Positions 20,246 to 31,252 of a DNA stretch of 64,000 bases are shown in pieces (within the stretch, counting starts at the first letter, position 1; each line of letters opens with the position of its first letter). The stretch is from Leptodontidium sp. MPI-SDFR-AT-0119. Taxonomy: Eukaryota > Ascomycota > Leotiomycetes > Helotiales > Leptodontidiaceae. The translations under genes were made by a program, and so were the position numbers. The notes under the pieces were generated by a model. That model was given only the letters and a program-made list of their open reading frames with translations, had not been told where the DNA came from and searched no databases. The DNA lies in the NCBI GenBank assembly GCA_020726505.1, contig JAHLEZ010000005.1:2046001-2110000 (forward strand), in the 5' to 3' direction.

Positions 20246-20430
20246 TGTCGTACAGGCACGGGCTGATGCTCGGTTAGCTGCGCGTTACGCTGGATATAGT
20301 TTCTACCACGTTATACCGCTTTTAGGAGAACAACGTGTTCCCCTGATTTCCTAATGTATTCTAAAGAACAATTAACCACTTTAATTCTCCCTACGTTAAT
20401 CGTAAGGCTCTACTCCACTTTTACACCACA
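20246..20430 (+). repeat. Copia LTR A (5' LTR of copia-1)
   Basis: Starts TGTCGTACAGGC and ends CACCACA, 185 bp. Related copies lie at 29387, 33196 (inverted) and 39301. Confidence 0.9.
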
Positions 20431-23400
20431 GTTATAAGCCCCGTGACGAAGCTATTAAGTTAGTATTCTTCCTTTTATACTTTATAGATTTAAGTAGAGC
20501 TATTAACGTAAGATTAGTAAGTGACAAATAACGTCAGCGCTTCTTACTTATTAATAAGTATAGTTTATACCGCTATTTCCCTTTAACCTCTTTAGAAAAG
20601 GGTAAATCGAGCACCTATACTCGATATTCTCTTCTCCTTTTTAATAAATCTATTAAACCCTTAAGAGAGTAACCCTCTCTTCGCTATAGTAGACTCAACT
20701 CCAGTCTCCTTTTCTAATAATCGAACGCCGCTTAACTACGACAGGCAAACCTAAACTTTATAATACTAAGCCTTTAAATCCTTTTATATCTTTTATAAAG
20801 TATAGACGTTAGTTAATCTAGAATTACTAGTTGCTCCAAATATCCTCGAAAACGAGCTTTAAGCACAAACGATCGACTAAGTAAAGGCATAATAAGACAA
20901 GGAGGCTTTCGATTTCAACTTTAGGGAGTAAGTAAAGTGAAATAGAGACCAAAAAGCACCCGAACTTAAGGGACCTAAACTAAGTGTAACTCCTCTTATA
21001 CTATTTAATATTACTATAGTTACTTTAATATATACTGCCTTAATAAGGGAGTATATTATAAAACACACATAATAGTCAGAAAAGGCTCGGGCCTATAAGG
21101 CAGTATATAAGTAAATTCAAGAGACAGTTAATCCTTCGATTTACTAAAGTATTATTTAGGAGTACGAGATTAAGGAAGAACAAAGAGCGAAAGAGTAACT
21201 TAATAAAATAACAAACGAACTAAACGACCCACGATCTTAGACTTTATAAATACTTCTTAAGGTGTTAAAGAGAAATTACGCCCCTTCGAAAACAAGTAAT
21301 ATCACTAAAGCTTAAGCTAAATACAGAGAGAAGCTCGAAATCGTTAAAACAAGACGAGTTAATCTTAAGGTGTGGATTTAAGAGTAATAATCAGCCTACT
21401 AAGATACTCTATTATACGACATTCCGGACGTTAAGGGCCCCTTAATAATCATTAACTTTATTAAGGCAGTACAAGAGAAGCTCGTACCTAAATAGGCCCG
21501 CGAACGACTGTCTAAGGTCCTCAGAGACAATGCTCTTAAGGTTATTTACAAGTACACGTTACTTTAATACATTAATTAGTTATTAGCGCTTAATAAAAAG
21601 TCTTTTATAATTATTAAAAGAAATAAGACAGTTAAATTATACGCTATACTTAGAGGGAAATCAGATGCTCTAGGAGTACTACTAGTACTAAAGACCCCTT
21701 CGCCAAATACCTCGCTTAACACCTGCCCTTATAAGGTGAGCTCTTATTAATATAAAGTAATCGAGTATTACAAACTTCGATATTACTACGACGACTTAAT
21801 TAGGGATAAACTACGTAACTTATTATTTATAGAGGAAATTAAGGAAACCCAAATTAAGCTTAAAAAGGAGTTTCCCGACCTTAAACAAGTAATCGGCAAA
21901 AAAAGGTAAAGACAAGTAATAATAAAGGAAATTACTAAGGGAACAACCTTCGAAAACTCCTCGTTTTCTCCGACAACCTCAGTAAAAGCCTTAGAGTTAC
22001 TAAGGTATCCCGGTAGTATTAATACTTATATAATTAGTTTAAAGTTACTTGACGAGGCTTTCGCCACCTCTAGAATCTATACCACTATTAATATAAATTA
22101 ACACCCGCTCTTAAAGAGCACCTTACTCAATAACAGCGCTACTACTCATTTAATTAACTTGGTTGCTCTGTTAGAGCCTGGGACCTTTATTAAATTAACT
22201 AACGACGACAATATTAAAGCCAGAACGTCGAGCCTCATAATCAAGGGCCGAGGTACTCGTGTCTTTAAGGGTACTTTTTATAGCCTTAATAAACTAAACA
22301 CTAAGGACTTAAGGCTTTTTAACGTCGTTATCGTTAAAAGATTTAATATTAATATTATTTTAAAAGCTCATTTATTAAAGGCTAGACTTTAGTATAATAA
22401 GTTAGACTATACGTTACGCGTAAGATTAATTAAGAAAAACATTATATTAAAGCAATTAAAGCGATAGTTTAACTTAACTTTCTTTAAATACAAGCTTTTC
22501 AACTACTCTTCTGCCTCTTTAACTACTTATAACTCTCTAATTCGCCTAACTTATACCTTTTTAATGTTCCTTATACTTTAAAAGAGTATTTAGTAAGGCT
22601 TTTAATTAAGTTAACGATATTTAAGACCGCGGCTAGACGACGCCAGGTTATAGCACTTACGGGCAAGGCATATAAGGAAGGAAGCATTAGAGAATTTAGT
22701 TAAGAATACGCGTAACGTCGAGATCATAGGCACTACTCAAATTGAGTATAAAGAGTACTCTCTAATTATCGCGCAGTAAGTCGTTAGTCGAAGACCTTTA
22801 GAGAGAACAGTTACTTAGCCTTTTTATCGCATTTCTTAAGACTTATTCGACTTTCTTGTTAAATTTAATAAGAACAGCTAACTCTTATTAGTTAAAAACT
22901 AATATAATAGGAAATTTTATAAATAGCTTTTAAAAAAACAAAAGGTTAATCGCTGTCTTAAGAGTTTTTAAACCGTTTAAAACGTAGACGAGACGTTAAT
23001 TCGGACTCTCGATTTGCAAAATACGCCAAGACAACAATACCTCGGTTATAAGAATTAATAAATTAACCGAGTACGAAAAGTAGTATATAAAGAATAATAT
23101 TAATATTAAGGGTACCCCTTCGTATATACACTAACCTAATAAAGGAGCTAAGCGTGTAAGCAAGGAAATTATCGAAAAGTTTATTAAGATGCGCCTTTTA
23201 ATAAACTTACTAAAAGAACTTTAGATAAAAGTAATTATAATAGTAATTACTTTTTATAATATAAGTCCGGCTACTCGGAAAGGCTTTAAGAGTTTAAATA
23301 AGATCTTTTATACTTAGTTTAGGCAATATTTTCAGTACTACGACCCTAAGCTTATTTAAAAGCTCACTACCAATATATAACCTAACTAGAGCAATATATA

Positions 23401-26274
23401 AGCATACGGCTATAGAGCCTACCTTATAATTAAGGACCGAGAGGCTCTTTAACAAAAGAGAGCATTTAAAGTCAACCTAAGAGCGCACCTTAGATACTTA
23501 GTAAGATACGTCTCGTTTAATATATACAGGGTCTAAGTACCTTAATTATAGCGTGTAATAGTGACTCAGAACGTTACTTTCAACGAATCCCTCTTTTATT
23601 TAGGCTCTTTAAACGTGGAGAAAGCGGTCGGCCAGCCGCGCTTAATATTAAGAGATCTTATTAAAATACTAAAAGAAGAGGAGGGACCCTAAGACGCTAG
23701 AACCGATATAATTAATTAACTAAGCACACTTGATATATTAGAAATAATAATAAATATTACCTTAAAAAAGGAACAACTAAGCTAAGCAATAAGTTTTATC
23801 AAAACTACTAAGTTTACAATCTCGGGGGTGCCATAGCCTTCGATTAAGCTTCTAATTACGGGGGTAAAGTAATTAATATTACCCCTAAAAAAGTTAAGAT
23901 TAATAAAACTCGTTAGCAAAAACTCGAGGGTAAATTAACTAAGGAAAAGTACTAGACTTCTTACTTACGAGTACTTTAATTAAGTCTTAAAACGAGTCGA
24001 TAAATTAAGACAGTTAGTGTCTTAAAGTATAACTAAGAGAGATATCTTACGTAACGCACTAAACTTTAAGAAAGATATAAGAACTAAGCGCCAATTAATA
24101 CTATAAGTTATTATATACTCTTAAGAGCTACACGACTAAGAGCGCGGTCTTAAACGTTAGGGAGCACTTACTTAAGGTGCCGGCCCTAAGTAATCGAAAG
24201 CTTCGCCTTAAGTAATAAAGTATAAAGAATATCTTAACTTATTAGACTTAAGGGAAAAATTAAGTATAAAGTAACATTTACTACTTTTGGCCTTAACTAA
24301 TAACAACTTACTTAAACCTTTATAAAAGAAGAGGGTAGAAGATCAAGTAACTAGCGACAGTCGAAAGACCCGAGTTAATAATAAAATTATAAAACCGAAT
24401 TAAAGCGTTTACATAATAACTATTAGAGAGCTAATTATAGAATCGTTAAACCCGTCGAGCAACCGTGAGTATTTAGAGGACTTTCTAAAGACCTTTTAAC
24501 CTAGTCAAGAACTAGTGTAAAGAGACAAAAAAGACTTAAGTGTAGTCTACGCTATAATCTCAGCGTTTATTCTCAAAAATGTCGAAATTCGACAACTAAT
24601 TAATCTCCCACGAATATACTAATCTTAATTACTAAAGGACCTATTAAATTAAAAAGACTTTAAAGATTACCCTCTAAAAGAGTACTTCCGAGCTAACGTA
24701 ATTAAAGAAATCACTAACTTAGAGTCGCGCAACTACTAAAGAGTCGTTAAATAAAGCTTCGCTACTAAACAACTAATACTATTAAAATAAGTATTTCACG
24801 CTAAAGTCGATTTATTAAGGTATTTAATTAAGTGTCGCTCGCGAGTTATTATTAAGGGAAACTTACAACTTAAAACGTCAATTTTCTTAATATATATAGC
24901 AACCTTAACTACTCGTTTTTTCAAGACCGCCATAATAATAACAACTTAATTTAATTTAAAGATAATCTAATTTAATATTATTAACGCCTTTATTAATACT
25001 AAACGAAGCGAATCGAGTGCTCGCGTACGCTATTACTTACTAAACGGATTTAAATAAGACGGCATAATAGTAAAGGTTAATTGTGTACTTTATAAACTTA
25101 GAGACTTACTAGTACTATAGTATAAAGACTTTACTAAAACCTTATTAAAGTTAAGGTTAATCCCCTACAAGGAGGAGCCTTATATCTTTATAAATAAGTA
25201 ACACTTAGTCTTTATTATCTTTTATATTAATAATATTTAAATGTTATACTACGCTTTAGCCCTTAAAGATACTTAACTTATAATCAAGGGTTTATATACG
25301 ATATATAAGCTTACTAAAAGTAAACTAATAAAGTAGTTTTTAAGTATTCACATTATTAAAGATCGTTAAACGAAAACTATTTCTTTAATACACGACACTT
25401 ATATTAAAAAAGTTACTTTACGATTTAACTTAATAAATGAAAATTACCTAAGTACTTTACTACCTTAAGTTAAGCTACTAAAGAATTAAGGGCAAGTAAC
25501 CTTAGCTTAAATCAAGAAGTATTAAGAGAAAGTTAACTTAGTACTTTATATAGTAATTATATTACACGTAAACGTTACGTTTATAGCTTTAAGACTTTCT
25601 TACTTCTTAATTAACCCCTCTTTAAAACACCTTACGGCAGTTAATTAGACTATTCGTTACCTTTTCAAAACCTGATTTTTGGCGATCACCTACAATTATA
25701 AGCTACGCGACTCTTAACTCATTATAGCTTCAGATGTTTTATTTATAAACGATCTCGATATTAGGCACTCTTTTAATAATTATATTATAATACTTTTTAG
25801 AGGTTTAATCTTATAGAGAGCGGCCTTATAAGATACAATTACTACTTCGACTACATAAGCTAAACTTTTAAGCGTTAAGCGCACGGCTAAAGAGATTATA
25901 GCTTTATAACGTTTCTTTTAAGAGTTACGTCTTAAGTTAAGGGAAATTTAGAGAATCTTTTATAATAATTAATAAACAATACAATTAATTATTAAAGAAA
26001 ATTAATATATTTCTACTAAATTACGTCACGTTAATATTTAAAATATATAGTTACGCCAGGAGTTTTAAAAGGGCACTTTTTTAGTCGAATATTTACTTAC
26101 AGGTTATATACCCGCTAATAGACTTACAAAGAACCTCTCTCGACAGAAATTTAAGAATTTTATTACTCTTATTAACTTAGTTAATATTCGTGCTTAACTA
26201 AAGTAACTTATTATAAAGCCCTCACTTTAAAGTAAGTCTTTATACACGTTTTTTACTTTTTCCTTTATTATAAG
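20431..26274 (+). pseudogene. Decayed gag-pol of copia-1
   Basis: Translation through stops shows a protease/pre-integrase region at about 22159-22390 (LLEPGTFIKLTNDDNIKA, then IKGRGTRVFKG). Integrase remains lie at about 22830-23230 (ISWDLFDFLV; KEIIEKFIKMR). RT lies from about 24960 (VNAFINAKRSE), with LYKLRD at about 25090, an active-site box now FYINNI at 25220-25237, and an RNase H signature near 25825 (DTITTSTT). The second copia copy keeps FYIDDI at 37497-37514, confirming the assignment. Hundreds of TAA/TAG codons make it non-functional. Confidence 0.8.
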
Positions 26275-26419
26275 TGTCGGGAGACTAGGCTCAGGTAAAG
26301 TGGTACAGCTCAAAATGATCATAAAAATGCCTCTTGAATTGTACGAAGGGAGGGAAGGTTGGCCAAGCCAACCGACCTCCCTTATATGCTCGGTAAGCGA
26401 GCACGTGATTGTTCCGACA
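26275..26419. repeat. Left terminal repeat of the TRIM-like element
   Basis: 145 bp with TG...CA ends. Contains two perfect hairpins: GGTTGGC-CAA-GCCAACC and TGCTCG-GTAAG-CGAGCA (26387-26403). TATAT between them may be the core promoter. Confidence 0.85.
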
Positions 26420-26623
26420 CTGGCAATCTTTCTCTTGTCATTAGATTATACGGAACAATCAATCCACCAGCTTAGCCCTTCTTTACGGCTTCGTACGAAT
26501 AAATCAAGGAAAAAAACAAGCCCGCATATGCCTTCCTCAAGTGAAGCGTCCTCTTCCCAAGTATAGCCTTTATCCTAAGTAAAGCGTTCTTCCCTCAGAT
26601 ATGAAACGAGCCCGAGTTATCGA

Positions 26624-26692
26624 GACAGTAAAGGTGTCAGCTCCGCGACAGTAAAGGTGTCAGCTCCGCGACAGTAAAGGTGTCAGCTCCGT
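26624..26692. repeat. 23-bp tandem triplicate
   Basis: Three head-to-tail copies of a unit beginning GACAGTAAAGGTGTCAGCTC, starting at 26624, 26647 and 26670. Confidence 0.9.
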
Positions 26693-26945
26693 ACGACACT
26701 TGGCCAAGTGTCGCAGTTGTTTCAGCAGTAAGGTGCTAGCTTTATGCGATCGGGAGGGAGTATTATCGCAATTGTCGTGGCAGAAAGGTGCCAGCTCGTA
26801 CGACTTAGAAGAAGTCGTAATTGTCGTGGTAGTAAGGTACCAGCTCCGTAAGCTGGTCGTACGAAGGGTGACGGCTTCGTACGAGAAGAAGGAGAAGTCG
26901 AGTACTCAGCGAAGAGCTCGAGAGAGGAGGAGGGTTGTTTGTATC

Positions 26946-27372
26946 GTACGAGGGGTGGCGTCTCGTACGGAGGGTGCAGAGCTCAGCGAAGAGCTCGCAA
27001 AGGGAGGAGTGTTGTTTTGTATTGTACGAGGGGTGGCGTCTCGTACGGAGGGTGCAGAGCTCAGCGAAGAGCTCGCAAAGGGAGGAGTGTTGTTTTGTAT
27101 TGTACGAGGGGTGGCGTCTCGTACGGAGGGTGCAGAGCTCAGCGAAGAGCTCGCAAAGGGAGGAGTGTTGTTTGTATCGTACGAGGGGTGGCGTCTCGTA
27201 CGGAGGGTGCAGAGCTCAGCGAAGAGCTCGCAAAGGGAGGAGTGTTGTTTTGTATTGTACGAGGGGTGGCGTCTCGTACGGAGGGTGCAGAGCTCAGCGA
27301 AGAGCTCGCAAAGGGAGGAGTGTTGTTTGTATCGTACGAGGGGTGGCGTCTCGTACGGAGGGTGCAGAGCTC
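26946..27372. repeat. 77/78-bp minisatellite, six copies
   Basis: Copies of a unit beginning GTACGAGGGGTGGCGTCTCG start at 26946, 27024, 27102, 27179, 27257 and 27334. Two variants alternate, differing in TTTTGTATTG (78 bp) versus TTTGTATCG (77 bp). The open frames across this block are repeat artefacts: all three frames translate to periodic peptides. Confidence 0.95.
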
Positions 27373-27641
27373 GTACGACTTAAAAGAAGTCGTAATTGTC
27401 GTGGTAGTAAGGTACCAGCTCCGTACGACGTAGAGGAAGTCGCAATTGTCGTAGTAGTAAGGTACCAGCTTATTCGTCCAAAGGTTTCCTAGTCCGTATG
27501 ACTTCTTCGCGAAGAAGGAGATCTCGATAAAAGACGTGATGGACGTAGGTTCAGGAGCCGTACTCTCGATACAGCGGTTCGACTAGTGAGTCTGTACTTC
27601 CCCAAAACCCTCGAATATCCTAAGGTATACTTCGCACGAGG

Positions 27642-27760
27642 CCGATTTCTCCACGAAGGATAAGCGCCAGACTCATACGAATTATCTCCTAAAATACCCC
27701 TTAGCATAAGTTCGTACGAAGCCGATTTCTCCACGAAGGATAAGCGCCAGATTCGTACGA
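27642..27760. repeat. Pair of about 45-bp repeats spaced 80 bp
   Basis: CCGATTTCTCCACGAAGG occurs at 27642 and 27722, each followed by ATAAGCGCCAGA and a TACGA motif. Part of the internal repeat structure of the TRIM-like element. Confidence 0.85.
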
Positions 27761-27813
27761 CCTATCTCTTCTAGATACCTAGTTAATGTATAGCCATATT
27801 GACTATTCATGAA

Positions 27814-27958
27814 TGTCGGGAGACTAGGCTCAGGTAAAGTGGTACAGCTCAAAATGATCATAAAAATGCCTCTTGAATTGTACGAAGGGAGGGAAGGTTG
27901 GCCAAGCCAACCGACCTCCCTTATATGCTCGGTAAGCGAGCACGTGATTGTTCCGACA
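27814..27958. repeat. Right terminal repeat of the TRIM-like element
   Basis: Reads identically to 26275-26419 and is followed directly by the ATAAG duplication. Confidence 0.9.
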
Positions 27959-28199
27959 ATAAGGGTATTTTCTTATATATTTATTATTCCTTTATAAATT
28001 CTCTTACTATTTTATTTACTTAAAAAGTAACTAAGCTTAAGGGTAAAATTCACGGCATTTAAAAAATTCAATTACTTTTAATAGTTATTTGTTTCTATAG
28101 TAAAAGTAATATAACGCAAGTAAATTACAAGGGGATACTTAGTTATTTAAAAGTTCTTAAGCCTCGCCTTATATAAAAGAGAGTAACTTATATAATTAA

Positions 28200-28990
28200 A
28201 AGGCCTAAAACCTCCTGAACTAAGTTACTTAACACATTAGTAATTACCTTAATAAGCTCCTTAACCCAAGTAACTTGAGCTTCTTACTCTAATGTGAGAG
28301 CAACTCTAGGAGGCTTATTAGTTATTAAGGCCTAGAAAGTAATAAGACTAACACTAATGCCAGCGGCCGCAACAGTAGCTCCACTAGCTCTACTTACAGT
28401 TATAGCAAGAGCAGCAGCCGCAGGAGTAGTAAGAGAAGCCGGAGTTACTCCCCGAGGAGTCTCCTCACCACCCTCTGACTCCGAGGAGGAATCGACATAG
28501 AGAGCAGCCGAGGCCGCACCTAAAGCACGACTAATAGAGCCAGTTACTCCACCGGTAACTTTATTAATAATAACTTGACCCTTAAGGGCCGTTAAAACAA
28601 GAGCTCTTAGGCGCTTTAATTCCTAAAAAGGTTAGTAATCACACGTTAGAAAAGAATAACCTAAGGAATTTACTTTCTCGCCTACGTTATTTAAGAGCGT
28701 AACTTAGTAAACTAGGAAAGGGGCCTAAGTAATAGCGGGAGTAACCTTATAAGAGTGGCCCAAGGCACACGTAAAGTAGCGAGTACCCCGACTAATAATA
28801 TCAAAGTACTCGCTGATACTTTTAGTTTAAAGGGCGCTATTAATATAACCTAAGTAAATAACCGCACGCTTAGCTCCCTTAATACGAGAAGCACGAGCAC
28901 AAGTAACAGAAGTAACTGCAGCAGCTCTCTTTAAAGCAAGAGTAGCCTTTAGAGCCTTCTTAGCCTCCTTCTTCTTCTTCGCTTACTACA
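28200..28990 (-). pseudogene. Decayed antisense open frame in the 3' region of copia-1
   Basis: Read on the minus strand from about 28985, the region encodes a Lys/Ala-rich start (EKKKKEAKKALKATLALKRA). Next come stretches broken by stops, then ISRALGAASAALYVDSSSES and an Ala/Thr-rich tail. GC-rich codons survive in parts, unlike the surrounding sequence. It lies between copia pol and the 3' LTR, opposite to the element. The second copia copy lacks most of it (a deletion at about 38870). I do not recognise the product; it may be an antisense accessory ORF or captured host sequence. Confidence 0.4.
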
Positions 28991-29386
28991 ATTAGTAATG
29001 CCTAAATTAATATATAACTTCAAGATCGATGATTAACTTAATTTAATTTAAATAACTTACAACGGCAGACAGACAATTAGCCTTAACGGCAATAGCAAAT
29101 CGCCGTAAGTCACCTATAGTACCGGTTAATCGATTTATTAATTAATTAATTAATTATTAATTAATTAATTAGTTAGTAAATCGAAAAGAGTCAATCTGTA
29201 TAGTGTAAAGTAATTGTAGAATTAAGAATTAAGTGGGGGCTGCGCCACTTTAAATAAGAGGGTTGTTTGCCTAACTTAGTAGTACAAGAATAGTTGTGGC
29301 CTAAGTATTTAGTTTAGTGTTTACTCTCGCTTAACACAGCCAACTACAATATTAATAGCTTACTATTGTTACTTGGCTAGGGGGTG

Positions 29387-29576
29387 TGTCGTACAGGCAC
29401 GGGCTAATACTCGGTTAGCTGCGCGTTACGCTAGATATAGTTTCTGCCACGTTATACCGCTTTCAGGAGAACAACGTGTTCCCCTGATTTCCTCATGTAT
29501 TCTAAAAGAAAAAACAATCAATCACTTCAATTCTCCCTACGTTAATCGCAAGGCTCTACTCCACTTCTGCACCACA
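29387..29576 (+). repeat. Copia LTR B (3' LTR of copia-1)
   Basis: Starts TGTCGTACAGGC, ends CTGCACCACA, 190 bp, preceded by a purine-rich tract. Less RIP-altered than the internal region. Confidence 0.9.
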
Positions 29577-31079
29577 ATAGTCCCTTCTAAAAGTACTACG
29601 TAATAATACGGTAGCAAGTGCTTTTTCTCCTTTTGTGACTAAAATTATTATAGCAGCTCTAAAGTATAATTTCCTTCGCTTTATTAGTATTAATAACAAG
29701 CTTAATAATAGAACCTTTTACAAAGAGCCTCTAAATCCGGCGACTATATATATTATAGTTTAAAGCTTCTCGTTTAAAGACTCGAAACTACTTTTTAGTT
29801 ATATCTTTAGGAGTCTTAAGTGTCGTTAAGTATTAGGCAATTTACTAATACCCTTTATTATACTTATTAATTAAGATAAGTAGTTCTTATTTAATAAAGC
29901 TTAAATTATTAAAGGAGCTGAGTTCCCCTTTGTTTTTTAAGTATTATACTTTTACTTTTATATTTAATAAGATATTGTTTCGTTTACGTAATTTAGGGTT
30001 TATTATTACTTTTTTAAGTTCTAAATTAGTAAGTTCTTTAACATTAAATACTTTTATAAGGCAGATCTTATAAGCCCTTAACTCGGAAAGTATTTAATCC
30101 TCGTTTATATTACTCTCTTTTAACGTATTATTAATATACCTTAGCCTCTTAAAAAGCTGATTAGTAATAACGTATATTAAGCCTTTAATATATTAAACTT
30201 CGAAATCAAATAGGCGTATCTAAGTAAACTATTTAGTAAGTACGGTACTAAGATAATCGTAGGCGGCTTTATTTAGTTAAGTAATTAGAGTATTAGTATT
30301 TATTTTAATAATAAAGTATATACTAATAAGTTAAATCTTAAGTTTTTTTAAAATATAAAGTATACTTTTATATTCTCGCTTAGTAGCATTATACTTAACT
30401 TTAGTCTTACTCTAAAAACTACTCTCGTACTTTATAAGTCGTATCTTATTTATTAAAGAGTCTCTTTAGCTAAAGAAACCTCCTTAACTTATACTACTTA
30501 AATTAATACTAATAACTATCTCTTTAGTACCCTTATTATAATTAATCTAATATAAAACTAAAAACAAATACAACGTATCTTTAAGAGTTTATATTACTTC
30601 GTTATAAATCTTTAAGTCTTAAAAGAATTTGACTCCTTTTTTAGATAATACGTATAATAACTTAGTGATTAGTCGGAAGTTTTTAATTTAAATTCGGAAG
30701 TAAATAATAAGGCCTAAGAATGCCTTAACTTTTGTTAAGTTACTTAATAAGTTCTAGTTTTTAATTTTAATTAAGTGTCTTACTAAAGGTTCTCTCCCCT
30801 TAGAGTTATAAGTGTATTTTATAATGTTTATACTGTTTAAATAAAACTAAGACTTCGGTTTAATAGTAGCACTTGCTCTTTTTAAACGTTCTAGTGTTTT
30901 ATTAAGGTTTTAAATATACTTTAAAATAAATCTTTAGGTTCCGGGGCAAGCTTTTTCTTAGTTATAGTTTATATATAATCCCTTAACTTTTATATTATCT
31001 AAGAATAATATAACTACGCTAAGAATTAGTAGCTTTAGTATATAAGTAATTATTTTAATAAACTAAGTAATAAAGTTTA

Positions 31080-31252
31080 TGTCGTTATACTCGGGTGGTA
31101 CTACTGATTCCAGTGTAGAATCGACACATTTAAGGGGTAAAATCCTGTGTGGCAAAATGTGTGTTCAAGAAAAGGAGAGCTCTGTACTAGAGCCCCCCCT
31201 TAAATACTCGTTAAGCGAGCATGTGACTAAAAACGTGACTATTAAACCAACA
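31080..31252. repeat. Solo LTR of an unidentified family, 173 bp
   Basis: Starts TGTCGTTATACTCGG and ends TTAAACCAACA, flanked by GTTTA at 31075-31079 and 31253-31257. Intact G1 shows the unoccupied site (CAAAC at 12681-12685 on the opposite strand sense). No RIP damage. It shares with the TRIM-like terminal repeat the hairpin core CTCG-TTAAG-CGAG followed by CATGTGA, so the families may be related. The 70-codon open frame over it is a chance frame. Confidence 0.85.

Larger units (their letters stand above)
26275..27958. mobile_element. TRIM-like non-autonomous LTR element with internal minisatellite, 1,684 bp
   Basis: Two 145-bp direct repeats that read as identical (26275-26419 and 27814-27958) start TGTCGGGAG and end GTTCCGACA. 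The whole is flanked by ATAAG on both sides (26270-26274 and 27959-27963). The second copia copy has the uninterrupted site with a single ATAAG at 38546-38550. There is no gag or pol; the interior is a 77/78-bp minisatellite, a 23-bp triplicate and many CGTACGA motifs. A weak PBS candidate TGGCAATC begins at 26421; no clear PPT is seen. No RIP damage is evident although the host copia is heavily mutated. Confidence 0.85.
20246..29576 (+). mobile_element. Copia-1: RIP-decayed Ty1/copia element carrying a TRIM-like insertion
   Basis: Bounded by LTRs at 20246-20430 and 29387-29576, interrupted by the element at 26275-27958. The flanks do not match (ACTTC on the left, ATAGT on the right), so the two ends probably come from different insertions joined by recombination. 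A purine run GGCTAGGGGG precedes the 3' LTR as PPT. Internal order PR, integrase, RT, RNase H is that of copia elements. Confidence 0.85.

Noticed and set aside
26700..27492. Three overlapping plus-strand open frames of 164-227 codons with repeated peptides such as VRGVASRTEGAEL
   Set aside because: They are the three frames of one 77/78-bp minisatellite in the TRIM-like element; periodicity keeps frames open without selection for a protein.
29135..29175. Runs of TTAATTAATTAATT forming palindromes
   Set aside because: Expected in RIP-saturated AT-rich sequence; no other sign of function.
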